A stretch of DNA of 64,000 nt from Pacificimonas sp036351775 (GTDB lineage Bacteria > Pseudomonadota > Alphaproteobacteria > Sphingomonadales > Sphingomonadaceae). A program made the position numbers and the translations under genes. Below, piece by piece: positions 17,899 through 25,852 of the stretch (its first letter is position 1; each line of letters opens with the position of its first letter). Under the pieces are notes generated by a model. The model had not been told where the DNA came from. It worked only from the letters and a program-made list of their open reading frames with translations, and did not search any database. The stretch spans positions 1-64,000 of the forward strand of contig JAZBPX010000064.1 of the NCBI GenBank assembly GCA_036351775.1. Direction: 5' to 3'.

Positions 17899-18696
17899 CT
17901 AAAGACCGGCCTTCTTCGCGCGTTGCCAAAGCGCTTCCATTTGGTCGAGAGACATAGCGGAAAGCGCAGAGTCTGCTTCTTTTTCGACAAAAGCAAAGCG
18001 GCGCTCGAACTTTGAATTCGCTGCTTTCAGAGCCTGTTCGGCATCGATCCCGTGATGCCGTATGAAGTTAACCGCAGCAAAAAGAAGATCGCCGGCTTCT
18101 GCCAGTCGCTCCGCTTCGGTACGCGCTGCGTCGAGTTCGGCGAGTTCTTCATTCACTTTCTCGCGGGGACCGTCCTTGTCGGGCCAGTCGAATCCGACGC
18201 GGGCGGCGCGTTTCTGCAGCTTCTGTGCGCGCATCAGGGCGGGCAGGGCAAGCGCAACGCCGTCCAGCGCACCGCTGGTACCGCGCTCCTTCGCCTTCAT
18301 CGTCTCCCAGTTCTCGGTTTGCGCTTCGGCATCGGCGACCGTGGCGTCGCCAAAGACGTGCGGATGCCGCGCAATCATCTTGTCGGCGATACCGGCGGTG
18401 ACATCGGCAAGGTCGAAGGTGCCGACTTCCTCAGCCATCCGCGCGTGGTAAACCGTTTGAAGCAGCAGATCGCCGAGCTCGCTGCGGAGATCATCCATGT
18501 CTTCGCGCTCGATGGCGTCGGCAACTTCGTAGGCTTCCTCGATAGTGTAGGGCGCGATTGACGCGAAATCCTGTTCCAGGTCCCATGGGCAGCCGCCGAC
18601 AGGGCTGCGCAGTGCCGCCATGACATCACGCAGCCGTTCGATTTCCCGGGCAAGGTTCAGGCTGCCGCCTTGTGCGCATTCTGGTATGTCTGACAT
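17899..18696 (-). CDS. mazG: Nucleoside triphosphate pyrophosphohydrolase MazG
   Basis: 265 residues with two MazG repeats, as in the long enterobacterial type. The first repeat has the metal-binding pattern EEAYEVADAIEREDMDDL followed by ELGDLLLQTVYHARMAEE. The second repeat contains KVNEELAELDAARTE and AGDLLFAAVNFIRHHGID. The enzyme hydrolyses (d)NTPs to monophosphates and clears non-canonical nucleotides; it also affects ppGpp levels in E. coli. It is convergent with hflX, 6 bases away, and divergent from acs. Confidence 0.93.
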   Translation of the reverse strand: MSDIPECAQGGSLNLAREIERLRDVMAALRSPVGGCPWDLEQDFASIAPYTIEEAYEVADAIEREDMDDLRSELGDLLLQTVYHARMAEEVGTFDLADVTAGIADKMIARHPHVFGDATVADAEAQTENWETMKAKERGTSGALDGVALALPALMRAQKLQKRAARVGFDWPDKDGPREKVNEELAELDAARTEAERLAEAGDLLFAAVNFIRHHGIDAEQALKAANSKFERRFAFVEKEADSALSAMSLDQMEALWQRAKKAGL

Positions 18697-18751
18697 GACA
18701 GGGGGAATTAGCGGCGGGGGGCGGCATGTCCACTAGCCGCACTTTAGGTCG

Positions 18752-18765
18752 ATAATACATATTAT
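18752..18765. promoter_or_regulatory. AT-rich palindrome in mazG-acs divergent region
   Basis: ATAATA and TATTAT (6-base perfect inverted repeat, 2-base spacer) stand out in a GC-rich divergent intergenic region of 168 bases between mazG (start 18696) and acs (start 18865). It may be an operator or contain a -10 element for either gene. No regulator can be named. Confidence 0.35.
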
Positions 18766-18864
18766 GTTAAACTGAACACCTATCGTGAGCGGTGGGTTGC
18801 CCCCCGACGCCCTCTGCCCGAATGTCGCTTCGATTTCTTTCTCCGCGCCGCGAAAGTCCCGCCC

Positions 18865-20802
18865 ATGTCCGAACCGCTGATCTCCGTTCCTGCCGGCGCC
18901 GCTGCTGTAAGCGGATGCTCGGCCGCAGACTACCAGGCTCTTTATGACCAGTCCCTCAATGACAGCGAGGCCTTCTGGCTGGAGCAGGCAAAGCGCATCG
19001 ACTGGATCAAGCACCCGACAGTGGCTGGAAACTGGTCCTACGCGCCGAAGGTCGCGATCAAATGGTATGAGGATGGCCAGCTAAACGCCTGCTGGAACTG
19101 CGTTGATCGCCACGCGCTCGCTACGCCGAACAAGACGGCTCTGGTCTATGAGCCTGACGAACCCGCCGATCCCGTGCGCCGCTTTACCTATGCCGAGCTA
19201 CGCGATCACGTCGCGCGGTTCGCAAACTGCCTGAAAGCAATCGGCGTTCGGCGCGGCGACCGGGTGACGATCTACATGCCGATGGTCCCCGAGGCTGTCT
19301 TCGCAATGCTTGCCTGCGCCCGTATCGGCGCAGTGCATTCGGTGGTCTTCGGCGGGTTTTCACCGGAGGCCCTGCGCGGCCGGATCGAGGACTGCGAAAG
19401 CGATTTCGTCGTCACCGCCGACATCGGACGCCGCGGCGGGAAGACCGTTCCCCTGAAGGAGAATGTCGACATGGCGCTCTCCGGCGACACCAAGGCGAAG
19501 GCGGTTCTGGTTGTCCAGGTCGGCGATGGTAGCGGCGCGATGACCGAAGGGCGCGATCACTGGCTGCATGACGTCATGGAGGACGTCGATACGGACTGCC
19601 CCTGCGAGCCGATGGGCGCCGAGGACCCGCTGTTCATCCTCTACACGTCAGGCTCAACCGGGAAGCCGAAGGGCGTGGTGCACACAACCGGCGGCTACAT
19701 GGTCTGGACCACCATGACCTATGCCTATGCCTTCGACGCCAAGAAGGAAGACCTGTTCTTCTGCACCGCTGACGTGGGCTGGATTACCGGCCACAGCTAC
19801 ATCGCCTACGGCCCGCTGGCGAACGGCACGACGCAGCTGATTTTCGAGGGGATTCCGAACTATCCGGCGAATGACCGCTTCTGGCAGATTGTCGAAAAGC
19901 ATCGAGTTACGATCCTCTACACCGCGCCGACGGCGATCCGCGCCCTCATGGCGGACGGCGACGCGCCGGTGACAAAGCACGACCGCTCCTCGCTTCGCCT
20001 GCTCGGCACCGTCGGCGAACCGATCAACCCGGAGGCGTGGCGCTGGTATCGCGATGTCGTTGGTGAGGGGCGCGTGCCGGTCATCGATACCTGGTGGCAG
20101 ACGGAAACGGGCGGCGTGATGCTGACCACCCTGCCCGGCGCGCACGACATGAAACCGGGCTGGGCCGGCCTGCCGATGTTCGGTGTCGATCTGGTGATCG
20201 TGGACAATGATGGCCAGCGGCTGGAGGGCGCCGCGGAGGGTAATCTCTGCGCCGCACGCAGCTGGCCCGGCCAGGCCCGCAGCGTTTACGGCGATCATGC
20301 CCGCTTCGCGCAGACCTATTTCTCGACCTATGAGGGGCTGTACTTCACCGGCGACGGGGCGAAGCGCGATGAGAACGGCTATTACCGCATCACGGGCCGC
20401 GTCGACGACGTCATCAACGTATCCGGTCATCGCATGGGAACAGCGGAGGTCGAAAGCGCACTGGTGCTGCACCCACAGGTCGCGGAGGCCGCCGTCGTTG
20501 GCTTTCCGCATGATGTGAAGGGCCAGGGCATCTACTGCTACGTGACGCCGAACGCCGAAACGGAGATTACCGAGGAACTCGCCGCCGAACTGCGCCAGCA
20601 TGTGCGGACGGAGATCGGGCCCGTTGCGACGCCCGACCGCATTCACCTGACCCGCGCCCTGCCGAAGACCCGTTCCGGCAAGATCATGCGGCGGATCCTC
20701 AGGAAGATTGCGGAGGGCGATACCGGCAGCCTGGGCGATACCTCGACGCTCGCCGATCCGTCTGTCGTCGATAGCCTGATCGAGGGGCGGAAGGCGGATT
20801 AG
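18865..20802 (+). CDS. acs: Acetyl-CoA synthetase
   Basis: 645 residues, the standard length for AMP-forming Acs. It makes acetyl-CoA from acetate, ATP and CoA. The adenylate motif is YTSGSTGKPKGVVHTTGGY, and WWQTETGG and the hinge/C-terminal part are present. The conserved acetylatable lysine lies in RSGKIMRRILRK near the end, so activity may be controlled by reversible acetylation. The stop overlaps by four bases the stop of the convergent EF-hand gene. Confidence 0.96.
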   Translation: MSEPLISVPAGAAAVSGCSAADYQALYDQSLNDSEAFWLEQAKRIDWIKHPTVAGNWSYAPKVAIKWYEDGQLNACWNCVDRHALATPNKTALVYEPDEPADPVRRFTYAELRDHVARFANCLKAIGVRRGDRVTIYMPMVPEAVFAMLACARIGAVHSVVFGGFSPEALRGRIEDCESDFVVTADIGRRGGKTVPLKENVDMALSGDTKAKAVLVVQVGDGSGAMTEGRDHWLHDVMEDVDTDCPCEPMGAEDPLFILYTSGSTGKPKGVVHTTGGYMVWTTMTYAYAFDAKKEDLFFCTADVGWITGHSYIAYGPLANGTTQLIFEGIPNYPANDRFWQIVEKHRVTILYTAPTAIRALMADGDAPVTKHDRSSLRLLGTVGEPINPEAWRWYRDVVGEGRVPVIDTWWQTETGGVMLTTLPGAHDMKPGWAGLPMFGVDLVIVDNDGQRLEGAAEGNLCAARSWPGQARSVYGDHARFAQTYFSTYEGLYFTGDGAKRDENGYYRITGRVDDVINVSGHRMGTAEVESALVLHPQVAEAAVVGFPHDVKGQGIYCYVTPNAETEITEELAAELRQHVRTEIGPVATPDRIHLTRALPKTRSGKIMRRILRKIAEGDTGSLGDTSTLADPSVVDSLIEGRKAD

Positions 20803-21230
20803 CAGTCCGGCTCGGGCGCATCCCGGCGTGTGGCGGTCGAGGCGAACTCGTCAGCAGTAAGGGTGCCCGATGCGTCGCAGTCGGATGCGGCAAAACGCTC
20901 GCGCTGTTTCACGCTATATTCGTCGAAATCGATGGTGCCGGAGCCGTCGACGTCCATGCGATCGAAACTGCGTCGGCGCGGCTGAAGATACTCGCCGCGT
21001 GCCACCAGTCCATCGTCATCGCGGTCGTTGCGCGCAAACCGGCGGGCTTCCCGCTCCTCCGGTGACACGGCACGCGCGGCGGGCGCAGCGGGCGGCGCCT
21101 CGAGCCCAACGGCAGCGGCTGGCGGCGGAGACACCGTCTGCGGCTGCGGCGCACGTAACCAGCCAACGAGCGCCGCGGCGCTGAGGACCGCGATCAGGCC
21201 TACCAGCAGCCAGCGGCGCAGCGCGCTCAT
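20799..21230 (-). CDS. Membrane-anchored EF-hand protein
   Basis: 143 residues. One N-terminal transmembrane segment (about 7-25) precedes an Ala/Pro-rich linker (27-56), so the bulk is probably periplasmic. Three calcium-binding loops follow the canonical 12-residue pattern with Asp at 1, 3 and 5, or Asp/Asn/Ser variants, and Glu at 12: 69-80 (DRDDDGLVARGE), 93-104 (DVDGSGTIDFDE) and 117-128 (DCDASGTLTADE). Two cysteines, C118 and C143, are in the C-terminal part. The function is unknown; calcium-dependent structural or sensor roles are possible. It overlaps the upstream squalene-synthase-like gene by four bases. Confidence 0.8.
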   Translation of the reverse strand: MSALRRWLLVGLIAVLSAAALVGWLRAPQPQTVSPPPAAAVGLEAPPAAPAARAVSPEEREARRFARNDRDDDGLVARGEYLQPRRRSFDRMDVDGSGTIDFDEYSVKQRERFAASDCDASGTLTADEFASTATRRDAPEPDC

Positions 21231-21790
21231 GGCCTTCGTCCCGTCCAGATGACGCCGATCATCGCCAGCTGCCGCCGCGTCGGGCTCCGGTGCGCAAGGG
21301 TTTCGGCGCGCAGGGCCGCGGCGACCGGGCGAAGCTGTGCAGGCAAACGCCGTCCGGAAGCGCGGGGGGCAACGCCGCCAAGCGCTGCGCCCGCAGCCGC
21401 AAGGACAGCCTCGTTCACCGAAGCGCCGCCCTCCCCCTCGACCCGGTCCATGTGCGCGTCGGCGAGGGCCGCCAGTGCCGGGAAGGCAGCCGCGGGCACG
21501 TGCGCGGAAATCGCCTCGATCAGCGGCTCTCCCGGGCGAGGCTCATTTTCCAGTGAGGCCAGCGTATCGCGCCACCATGCCAGCCGAATCAGCGGAATGT
21601 GCGGCTCCTCAGGGTGCGGCGATACCGCCGACAGCCGGCGATGAAGGTCGAGGATCGCCTGAAGCGCGGGCCGGTCCGCCTCGGCTGCGAACGCAAGGGC
21701 AAAGCGGTCGTCGCGGCGCCGCTCCTCCGTCCACCGGGCGGCCACGTCCTCCGCGCCGCGTTCGGGAACACCGGGCGGCTCCTTAACCAA
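21227..21790 (-). CDS. Short squalene/phytoene synthase-like protein
   Basis: 187 residues from TTG 21790. The N-terminal half resembles the NDUFAF6/squalene-phytoene synthase fold (RRRDDRFALAFAAEADRPAL, PLIRLAWWRDTLASLE). The family is usually 250-300 residues, and the DxxxD prenyl-diphosphate-binding motifs are not evident, so this is probably a non-catalytic relative rather than a carotenoid enzyme. The start is unsure: GTG 21745 is an alternative, and the AAGGAG just inside the frame could belong to a later start. It is cotranscribed with the EF-hand gene and divergent from the pilus-like cluster. Confidence 0.6.
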   Translation of the reverse strand: MVKEPPGVPERGAEDVAARWTEERRRDDRFALAFAAEADRPALQAILDLHRRLSAVSPHPEEPHIPLIRLAWWRDTLASLENEPRPGEPLIEAISAHVPAAAFPALAALADAHMDRVEGEGGASVNEAVLAAAGAALGGVAPRASGRRLPAQLRPVAAALRAETLAHRSPTRRQLAMIGVIWTGRRP

Positions 21791-21818
21791 TGCTGTTCAC
21801 CACGCCGGTTTACCGCGT

Positions 21819-21860
21819 CCCTTACCCATGTTTCTTCGCCATATCCCTTACCCATGTTTC
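21819..21860. repeat. 16-bp direct repeat upstream of the pilus-like genes
   Basis: The sequence CCCTTACCCATGTTTC occurs at 21819-21834 and again at 21845-21860, 26 bases apart (about 2.5 helical turns). It lies between the squalene-synthase-like gene start and the TadG-like gene start. It may be a pair of regulator sites or leftover from a small duplication. Confidence 0.6.
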
Positions 21861-21972
21861 GCAAACCGGCATCAACCCTGTCTGCCTAAGTCCCGGTGCA
21901 ATGAAGGCAATCCTGCCTGCCGCGCACGGGCCAGTGGCGCGGCGCTGGGGCAGGCCAGACGGGACACCGATT

Positions 21973-23847
21973 ATGCCGGGGCGTATCAGAGGATTTTGCG
22001 AGCGGCTGGCGCGGGATTCCCGCGGCAACGCAGTGGCGATCATAACCGCAGGCCTGTTTCCACTGATGGCTGCTATCGGCGGCGGGGTCGACCTGACCCG
22101 CGCCTACATGGCGGAGGCGCGCCTGTCGCAGACCTGCGACGCCGCCGCGCTCGCGGGCCGAAAGGTGATGCGAGAGACCGCAAACGATACCGGGCTTGGC
22201 ACGACCACCTACTCCATCGATTCGGCGGGTTACCAGGAAATCAACAAGTTCGTGGCGTACAACTTTCCCGTCGGGATGTTCGACACGAACGGCGTGACGG
22301 TCACCGACAACATCGCCCCCGACGGCGAGCTGCAGCTGACCCTTCAGACCAATGTACCATCTACCATTGGCCGTATCGTCGGCGTTCAGAGTATGCCGAT
22401 CACGGTCGACTGCGCGGCGAAGCGTTCCGGTGTGAACGTCGATGTGGCGATTGCCGTCGACGTGACCGGGTCGATGGGCTGGACCCTGGATGGGTCGTCA
22501 AGCTGTTCAGGCTCCGACTGCCGCATTACCGAGCTTCAGGACGCCCTTCATTCCTTTCTCGGTGTGATGGACGAACTGCGCGATCAGGTCGCTGTCGGCG
22601 GGCAGCGGGTTCGCGTGTCGATCATCCCCTACAACACGACCGCGAACATCGGCCGTTTGCTGCACGACGATGATCCGACCTACATAGATGACAGCGGCGT
22701 TTATTACGCGACGAACAATCTCGGCACTTTCACAACCAGCACTCAAGTGGTTTGCGTCGAGTGGTTCTGGTGGTTTTGCACACGTTCTGAGACGCAAACG
22801 ACGACGACCTGGGCGCAGGACGGCGCCGACATAGGAGAAGTCGGGCTCGACCTGTCCGATTTCGTTGCCAAGGGCGTTGCGAACGGGCTGCATCCGCTCG
22901 ACCCGCTCGGCTATGTCGATGACAATCCCTATGAATGGCGCGGCTGCGTCGAAATGCGGACGACGGTTACCGACAAGCCGAGCCAAGCCGGTTGGGTTCT
23001 TGCAGACGCCTATGACGTTAACGGACTGGAGCCGGGTGGCGGCGTCCCGGCCTGGCAGCCCTTCTTCAACGTGCCGCAGTCCGGAAACACGTACGGCCAG
23101 CCCACCGGGTCTCAGGTCGACTACGGGATCGCTGCAAATGACATCTGGAACTTTACGCCCTCGACAACGGCGACGGCAGCCACGGCCAGCCGCGTTCCCT
23201 ACAATTTTAACTCCGCGGGCGCCGTCACAGGTGGCAATACCGCGAACGGGACGTACCAGGGGGACCGCATGGGTACCGACGGCCCGAACAAGACTTGTCC
23301 GGACAGCGTCATCCCCCTTGATGAATGGACGCAGGCTGATCTCTCCGATCCTTCCGGCGCGTCGGCAGCATATGTGCAAAACCTGCAGGTTCGCGGCAGC
23401 ACCTATCACGATGTCGGCATGTACTGGGCGCTCGAGCTGCTTTCGACCTCCGCACCATTCGCAAACCAAGACAATTTTGCCGGTCTTGCGGTGAACAAGT
23501 ACGTGATCTTCATGACCGACGGCGATCTCGCCCCTAGACCAGACATCTATACCGCCTTCGGGATCGAGGAGTCTCCGACGTCGCAGAACAACCACACGAT
23601 CACAAGCGGCAATTCAATCAATGAACACCGTGAGCGGTTCGAACTGCTATGTTCGACCGCAAAGGCGAATTCGATAGAGATCTACACGATCGCTTTCTCC
23701 TCAAGCATCACTGCCACGGACCGCACTTCGCTCCAGGGCTGCGCCTCGTCGCCGGAGCATTACAAGCCGGCAAGCGCCGCAGGCGAGCTGGAGGCGGCGT
23801 TCACCTCCATTGCGCAGAATATCGGCTATCTGAGGGTGTCGCAGTGA
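21973..23847 (+). CDS. TadG-like pilus-associated protein with von Willebrand A domain
   Basis: 624 residues from ATG 21973, chosen because the TadG-type N-terminus begins there: a basic stretch, SRGNAVAIITAGLFPLMAAI as the membrane helix, then GGGVDLTRAYMAEARLSQTC and AALAGRK. An ATG at 21901 is an alternative. A VWA domain begins around residue 160 with the MIDAS DVTGSMGW (DxTGS form), and the later ...VIFMTDGD segment fits the same fold. The C-terminus (AAFTSIAQNIGYLRVSQ) is typical of Flp/TadG proteins. It is a secreted or surface protein. The next gene starts on its stop (GTGA). Confidence 0.85.
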   Translation: MPGRIRGFCERLARDSRGNAVAIITAGLFPLMAAIGGGVDLTRAYMAEARLSQTCDAAALAGRKVMRETANDTGLGTTTYSIDSAGYQEINKFVAYNFPVGMFDTNGVTVTDNIAPDGELQLTLQTNVPSTIGRIVGVQSMPITVDCAAKRSGVNVDVAIAVDVTGSMGWTLDGSSSCSGSDCRITELQDALHSFLGVMDELRDQVAVGGQRVRVSIIPYNTTANIGRLLHDDDPTYIDDSGVYYATNNLGTFTTSTQVVCVEWFWWFCTRSETQTTTTWAQDGADIGEVGLDLSDFVAKGVANGLHPLDPLGYVDDNPYEWRGCVEMRTTVTDKPSQAGWVLADAYDVNGLEPGGGVPAWQPFFNVPQSGNTYGQPTGSQVDYGIAANDIWNFTPSTTATAATASRVPYNFNSAGAVTGGNTANGTYQGDRMGTDGPNKTCPDSVIPLDEWTQADLSDPSGASAAYVQNLQVRGSTYHDVGMYWALELLSTSAPFANQDNFAGLAVNKYVIFMTDGDLAPRPDIYTAFGIEESPTSQNNHTITSGNSINEHRERFELLCSTAKANSIEIYTIAFSSSITATDRTSLQGCASSPEHYKPASAAGELEAAFTSIAQNIGYLRVSQ

Positions 23848-24536
23848 TCCGCGCCCTTTCCCAGTTCCGCCGCTTCCGGCGCGACGAGCGCGGCTCCTAT
23901 GTCGTCGAATGGGGATTCCTTGCCGTGCCGCTGATCGGCCTGATGGTCAGCAGCATCGAGTTCGGCTTTCAGTCCTACGCCAATGCGCGGATGGAGGGAA
24001 CGCTGCGCCAGGTCAGCCGCCTGTCCGGGACCGGCCGCATCGTGGGCGATACCAGCCTTTGCGCGACGCCCGATGCCTGCACCGATACCGAGGTCAAGGA
24101 AGCCATGCGCGCCTTCGTCGAGGATGAGCTGGACGACCTTCCGAACGCGCGGGTCGCGATCAACGTCCTCAGCTATTCCGACTTTACCAGCGTGGGTGAC
24201 CCGGAACTGATCGAACGCGGCGTCGGGAACGAGACGGAGACGGGCAATCCCGTCAACGGCGACTGCTGGATCGAGGTGAACAACAATGACAGCTGGGACT
24301 CGGACATCGGCCTGACCGGGACCGGCAATTCCGAGGACGTGGTCTATTTCGAGGTCGAAGTTCGGTACGACCGGATATTCGGCCTGTCCGCCGCCCTGTC
24401 CGGGTCGGACCAGGCCGTGCTGACCTCGACAACCACCATTCGCAACGAACCCTATGGGAACGCCGCCGAGCTGCCGAAGAAGCGGATCTGCATGGATCCT
24501 GCCGACGGCGCCCTGACCATCACACAGATCGACTGA
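23844..24536 (+). CDS. TadE-like pilus assembly protein
   Basis: 230 residues from GTG 23844, which overlaps the previous stop (GTGA) and follows a GAGGG ribosome site. The N-terminus RRDERGSYVVEWGFLAVPLI is the TadE motif: a glycine, then a short segment with Glu, then a single transmembrane helix. The rest is predicted exported, with cysteines at CATPDAC and near GDCW that could form disulfides. TadE proteins are pseudopilins of Flp-type tad systems, but no tad ATPase, secretin or prepilin peptidase gene is in the window. Confidence 0.8.
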   Translation: MIRALSQFRRFRRDERGSYVVEWGFLAVPLIGLMVSSIEFGFQSYANARMEGTLRQVSRLSGTGRIVGDTSLCATPDACTDTEVKEAMRAFVEDELDDLPNARVAINVLSYSDFTSVGDPELIERGVGNETETGNPVNGDCWIEVNNNDSWDSDIGLTGTGNSEDVVYFEVEVRYDRIFGLSAALSGSDQAVLTSTTTIRNEPYGNAAELPKKRICMDPADGALTITQID

Positions 24537-24540
24537 CATC

Positions 24541-25209
24541 ATGGCCCTGTTTCGACATATCGCCCGCCGTCTTCGCCTTCGCCAGCTGAAGCGCGAAACC
24601 TCCGGCCTTGCCTTCATGGAGTTCGCGCTGGCCGCGCCGCTCCTGATGATGACGACGCTGGGCGGGTTCGAGCTGATCCGGCTGGCGCTTATCAACCAGC
24701 AGCTCAGCTCGACCGCAGTACAGGTCGCCGATCTTGCCGCGCGTTACAAGGACGGCATCAGCGAGGAGGATGTGAACTCGCTGTTCCTCGGCTCCCAGCT
24801 CTCGCTCGATATCGACGATTTCGCCGCCAATGGCATGATTATCCTCAGCGCGATTACCGAGAATGAGGATTTCGATACGGACGGCAATCCCGTGCCCGAC
24901 GGCCAGTGGATCCGCTGGCAGCGCTGCGATGGGTCGGGCGCCTTTGACAGCCGCTACGGCGATGAGGGCGACGGCCGCTATGATGATAGCGTGCCCACCA
25001 TCGATGGCTTCACCGCGATCGATCCCAATACCGTGATGATCGCCGAGCTTTACTATTCGTATAATCCGTCGAACCCCGCCGGACGTATCCTGCAGCCCGT
25101 CGCCAGCGTGTTCCAGAAGCGGGACCTCCGCTACCAGAGCGCCTTCATCGCCCGCGAGCTGGAGCTGAATACGATTTCTCCCATCGGCACCGCAAGCAGC
25201 TGTCCCTGA
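24541..25209 (+). CDS. TadE-like pilus assembly protein
   Basis: 222 residues. A basic N-terminal tail (RHIARRLRLRQLKRETS) leads into SGLAFMEFALAAPLLMMTTL, the TadE-type pseudopilin motif and membrane helix. The mature part begins near QVADLAARYKDG and is acidic. Together with the TadG-like and the preceding TadE-like gene it forms a three-gene unit, four bases after the previous stop. Related proteins assemble or anchor Flp pili or act in surface attachment. Confidence 0.82.
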   Translation: MALFRHIARRLRLRQLKRETSGLAFMEFALAAPLLMMTTLGGFELIRLALINQQLSSTAVQVADLAARYKDGISEEDVNSLFLGSQLSLDIDDFAANGMIILSAITENEDFDTDGNPVPDGQWIRWQRCDGSGAFDSRYGDEGDGRYDDSVPTIDGFTAIDPNTVMIAELYYSYNPSNPAGRILQPVASVFQKRDLRYQSAFIARELELNTISPIGTASSCP

Positions 25210-25223
25210 GTTTTCCCGGACGC

Positions 25224-25241
25224 CTCCGCCTGCTAGCGGAG
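25224..25241 (+). promoter_or_regulatory. GC-rich hairpin enclosing the ribosome site of the PNPOx-like gene
   Basis: CTCCGC (25224-25229) and GCGGAG (25236-25241) form a perfect 6-bp stem around a 6-base loop. The Shine-Dalgarno GGAG (25238-25241) is in the 3' arm, four bases before the ATG at 25246. Hiding the site could limit translation or reflect chance; it lacks a T-run, so it is not a terminator. Confidence 0.35.
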
Positions 25242-25245
25242 CGGC

Positions 25246-25848
25246 ATGAGCCGAACAGTCCATGACCTCCGCGATGTCCTCACAGACGCCGCCACACACC
25301 TGAAGGCGGGCGCGGATGACCGCCGAGGCGCCATGCACACCCCTGTCATGGGGACAGCGGATGGGGACCTGCGCGTCCTCGTCCTGCGGGCTTTTCATGG
25401 GGAAAACTGGCAGTTCCGCTTCCATACCGACAGCCGCAGTCCGAAGGTTGGCATGATCGAGGCGCAGCCATCCATAGGCCTCTTGTTCTACGACAAGGAC
25501 GTAAAGGTTCAGATTCGCGTGCGCGGTACGGCGACCGTCCACCGCGACGATGCGCTGGCGGACGCCGCCTGGGCCGAATCGACGAACTTCGCGCGGCGCT
25601 GCTATCTCGCCGTCGATGGGCCTGGCAGCGCGTCTCCGAGGCCGACCAGCGGCCTGCCCCCACATATCGAGGGCGAACAGCCAAGCGACGACGATCTGCG
25701 CCCTGCCCGGTCGAACTTTGCCATCATAATGGTCCGCGCGCTGCGGCTCGACTGGCTCTACCTCGCCAATAGCGGCCACCGCCGCGCCGTCTTCGAACGC
25801 GGCGAAACGGACGGCACTGACTGGCAAGGCCGCTGGGTGATCCCGTGA
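25246..25848 (+). CDS. Pyridoxamine 5'-phosphate oxidase-fold flavoprotein
   Basis: 200 residues. The LRVLVLRAFHGENWQFRFHTDSRSPKV and PSIGLLFYDKDVKVQIRVRG stretches, shown here only as context, match the split-barrel FMN-binding fold, with R-x-G-x-A-T-V downstream. The C-terminal DWLYLANSGHRRAVFER resembles the PNPOx dimer/C-terminal part. It is shorter than PdxH and lacks a clear PdxH active-site set, so I call it a family member rather than PdxH. The substrate is unknown. It is convergent with ettA 4 bases away; a small stem (25847-25851 with 25858-25862) spans both stops. Confidence 0.75.
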   Translation: MSRTVHDLRDVLTDAATHLKAGADDRRGAMHTPVMGTADGDLRVLVLRAFHGENWQFRFHTDSRSPKVGMIEAQPSIGLLFYDKDVKVQIRVRGTATVHRDDALADAAWAESTNFARRCYLAVDGPGSASPRPTSGLPPHIEGEQPSDDDLRPARSNFAIIMVRALRLDWLYLANSGHRRAVFERGETDGTDWQGRWVIP

Positions 25849-25852
25849 CCCC

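Noticed and set aside
21783..21800. CtrA box (TTAA-N7-TTAA) near the pilus-like genes
   Set aside because: TTAACC at 21783-21788 has no second TTAA half-site at the right distance.
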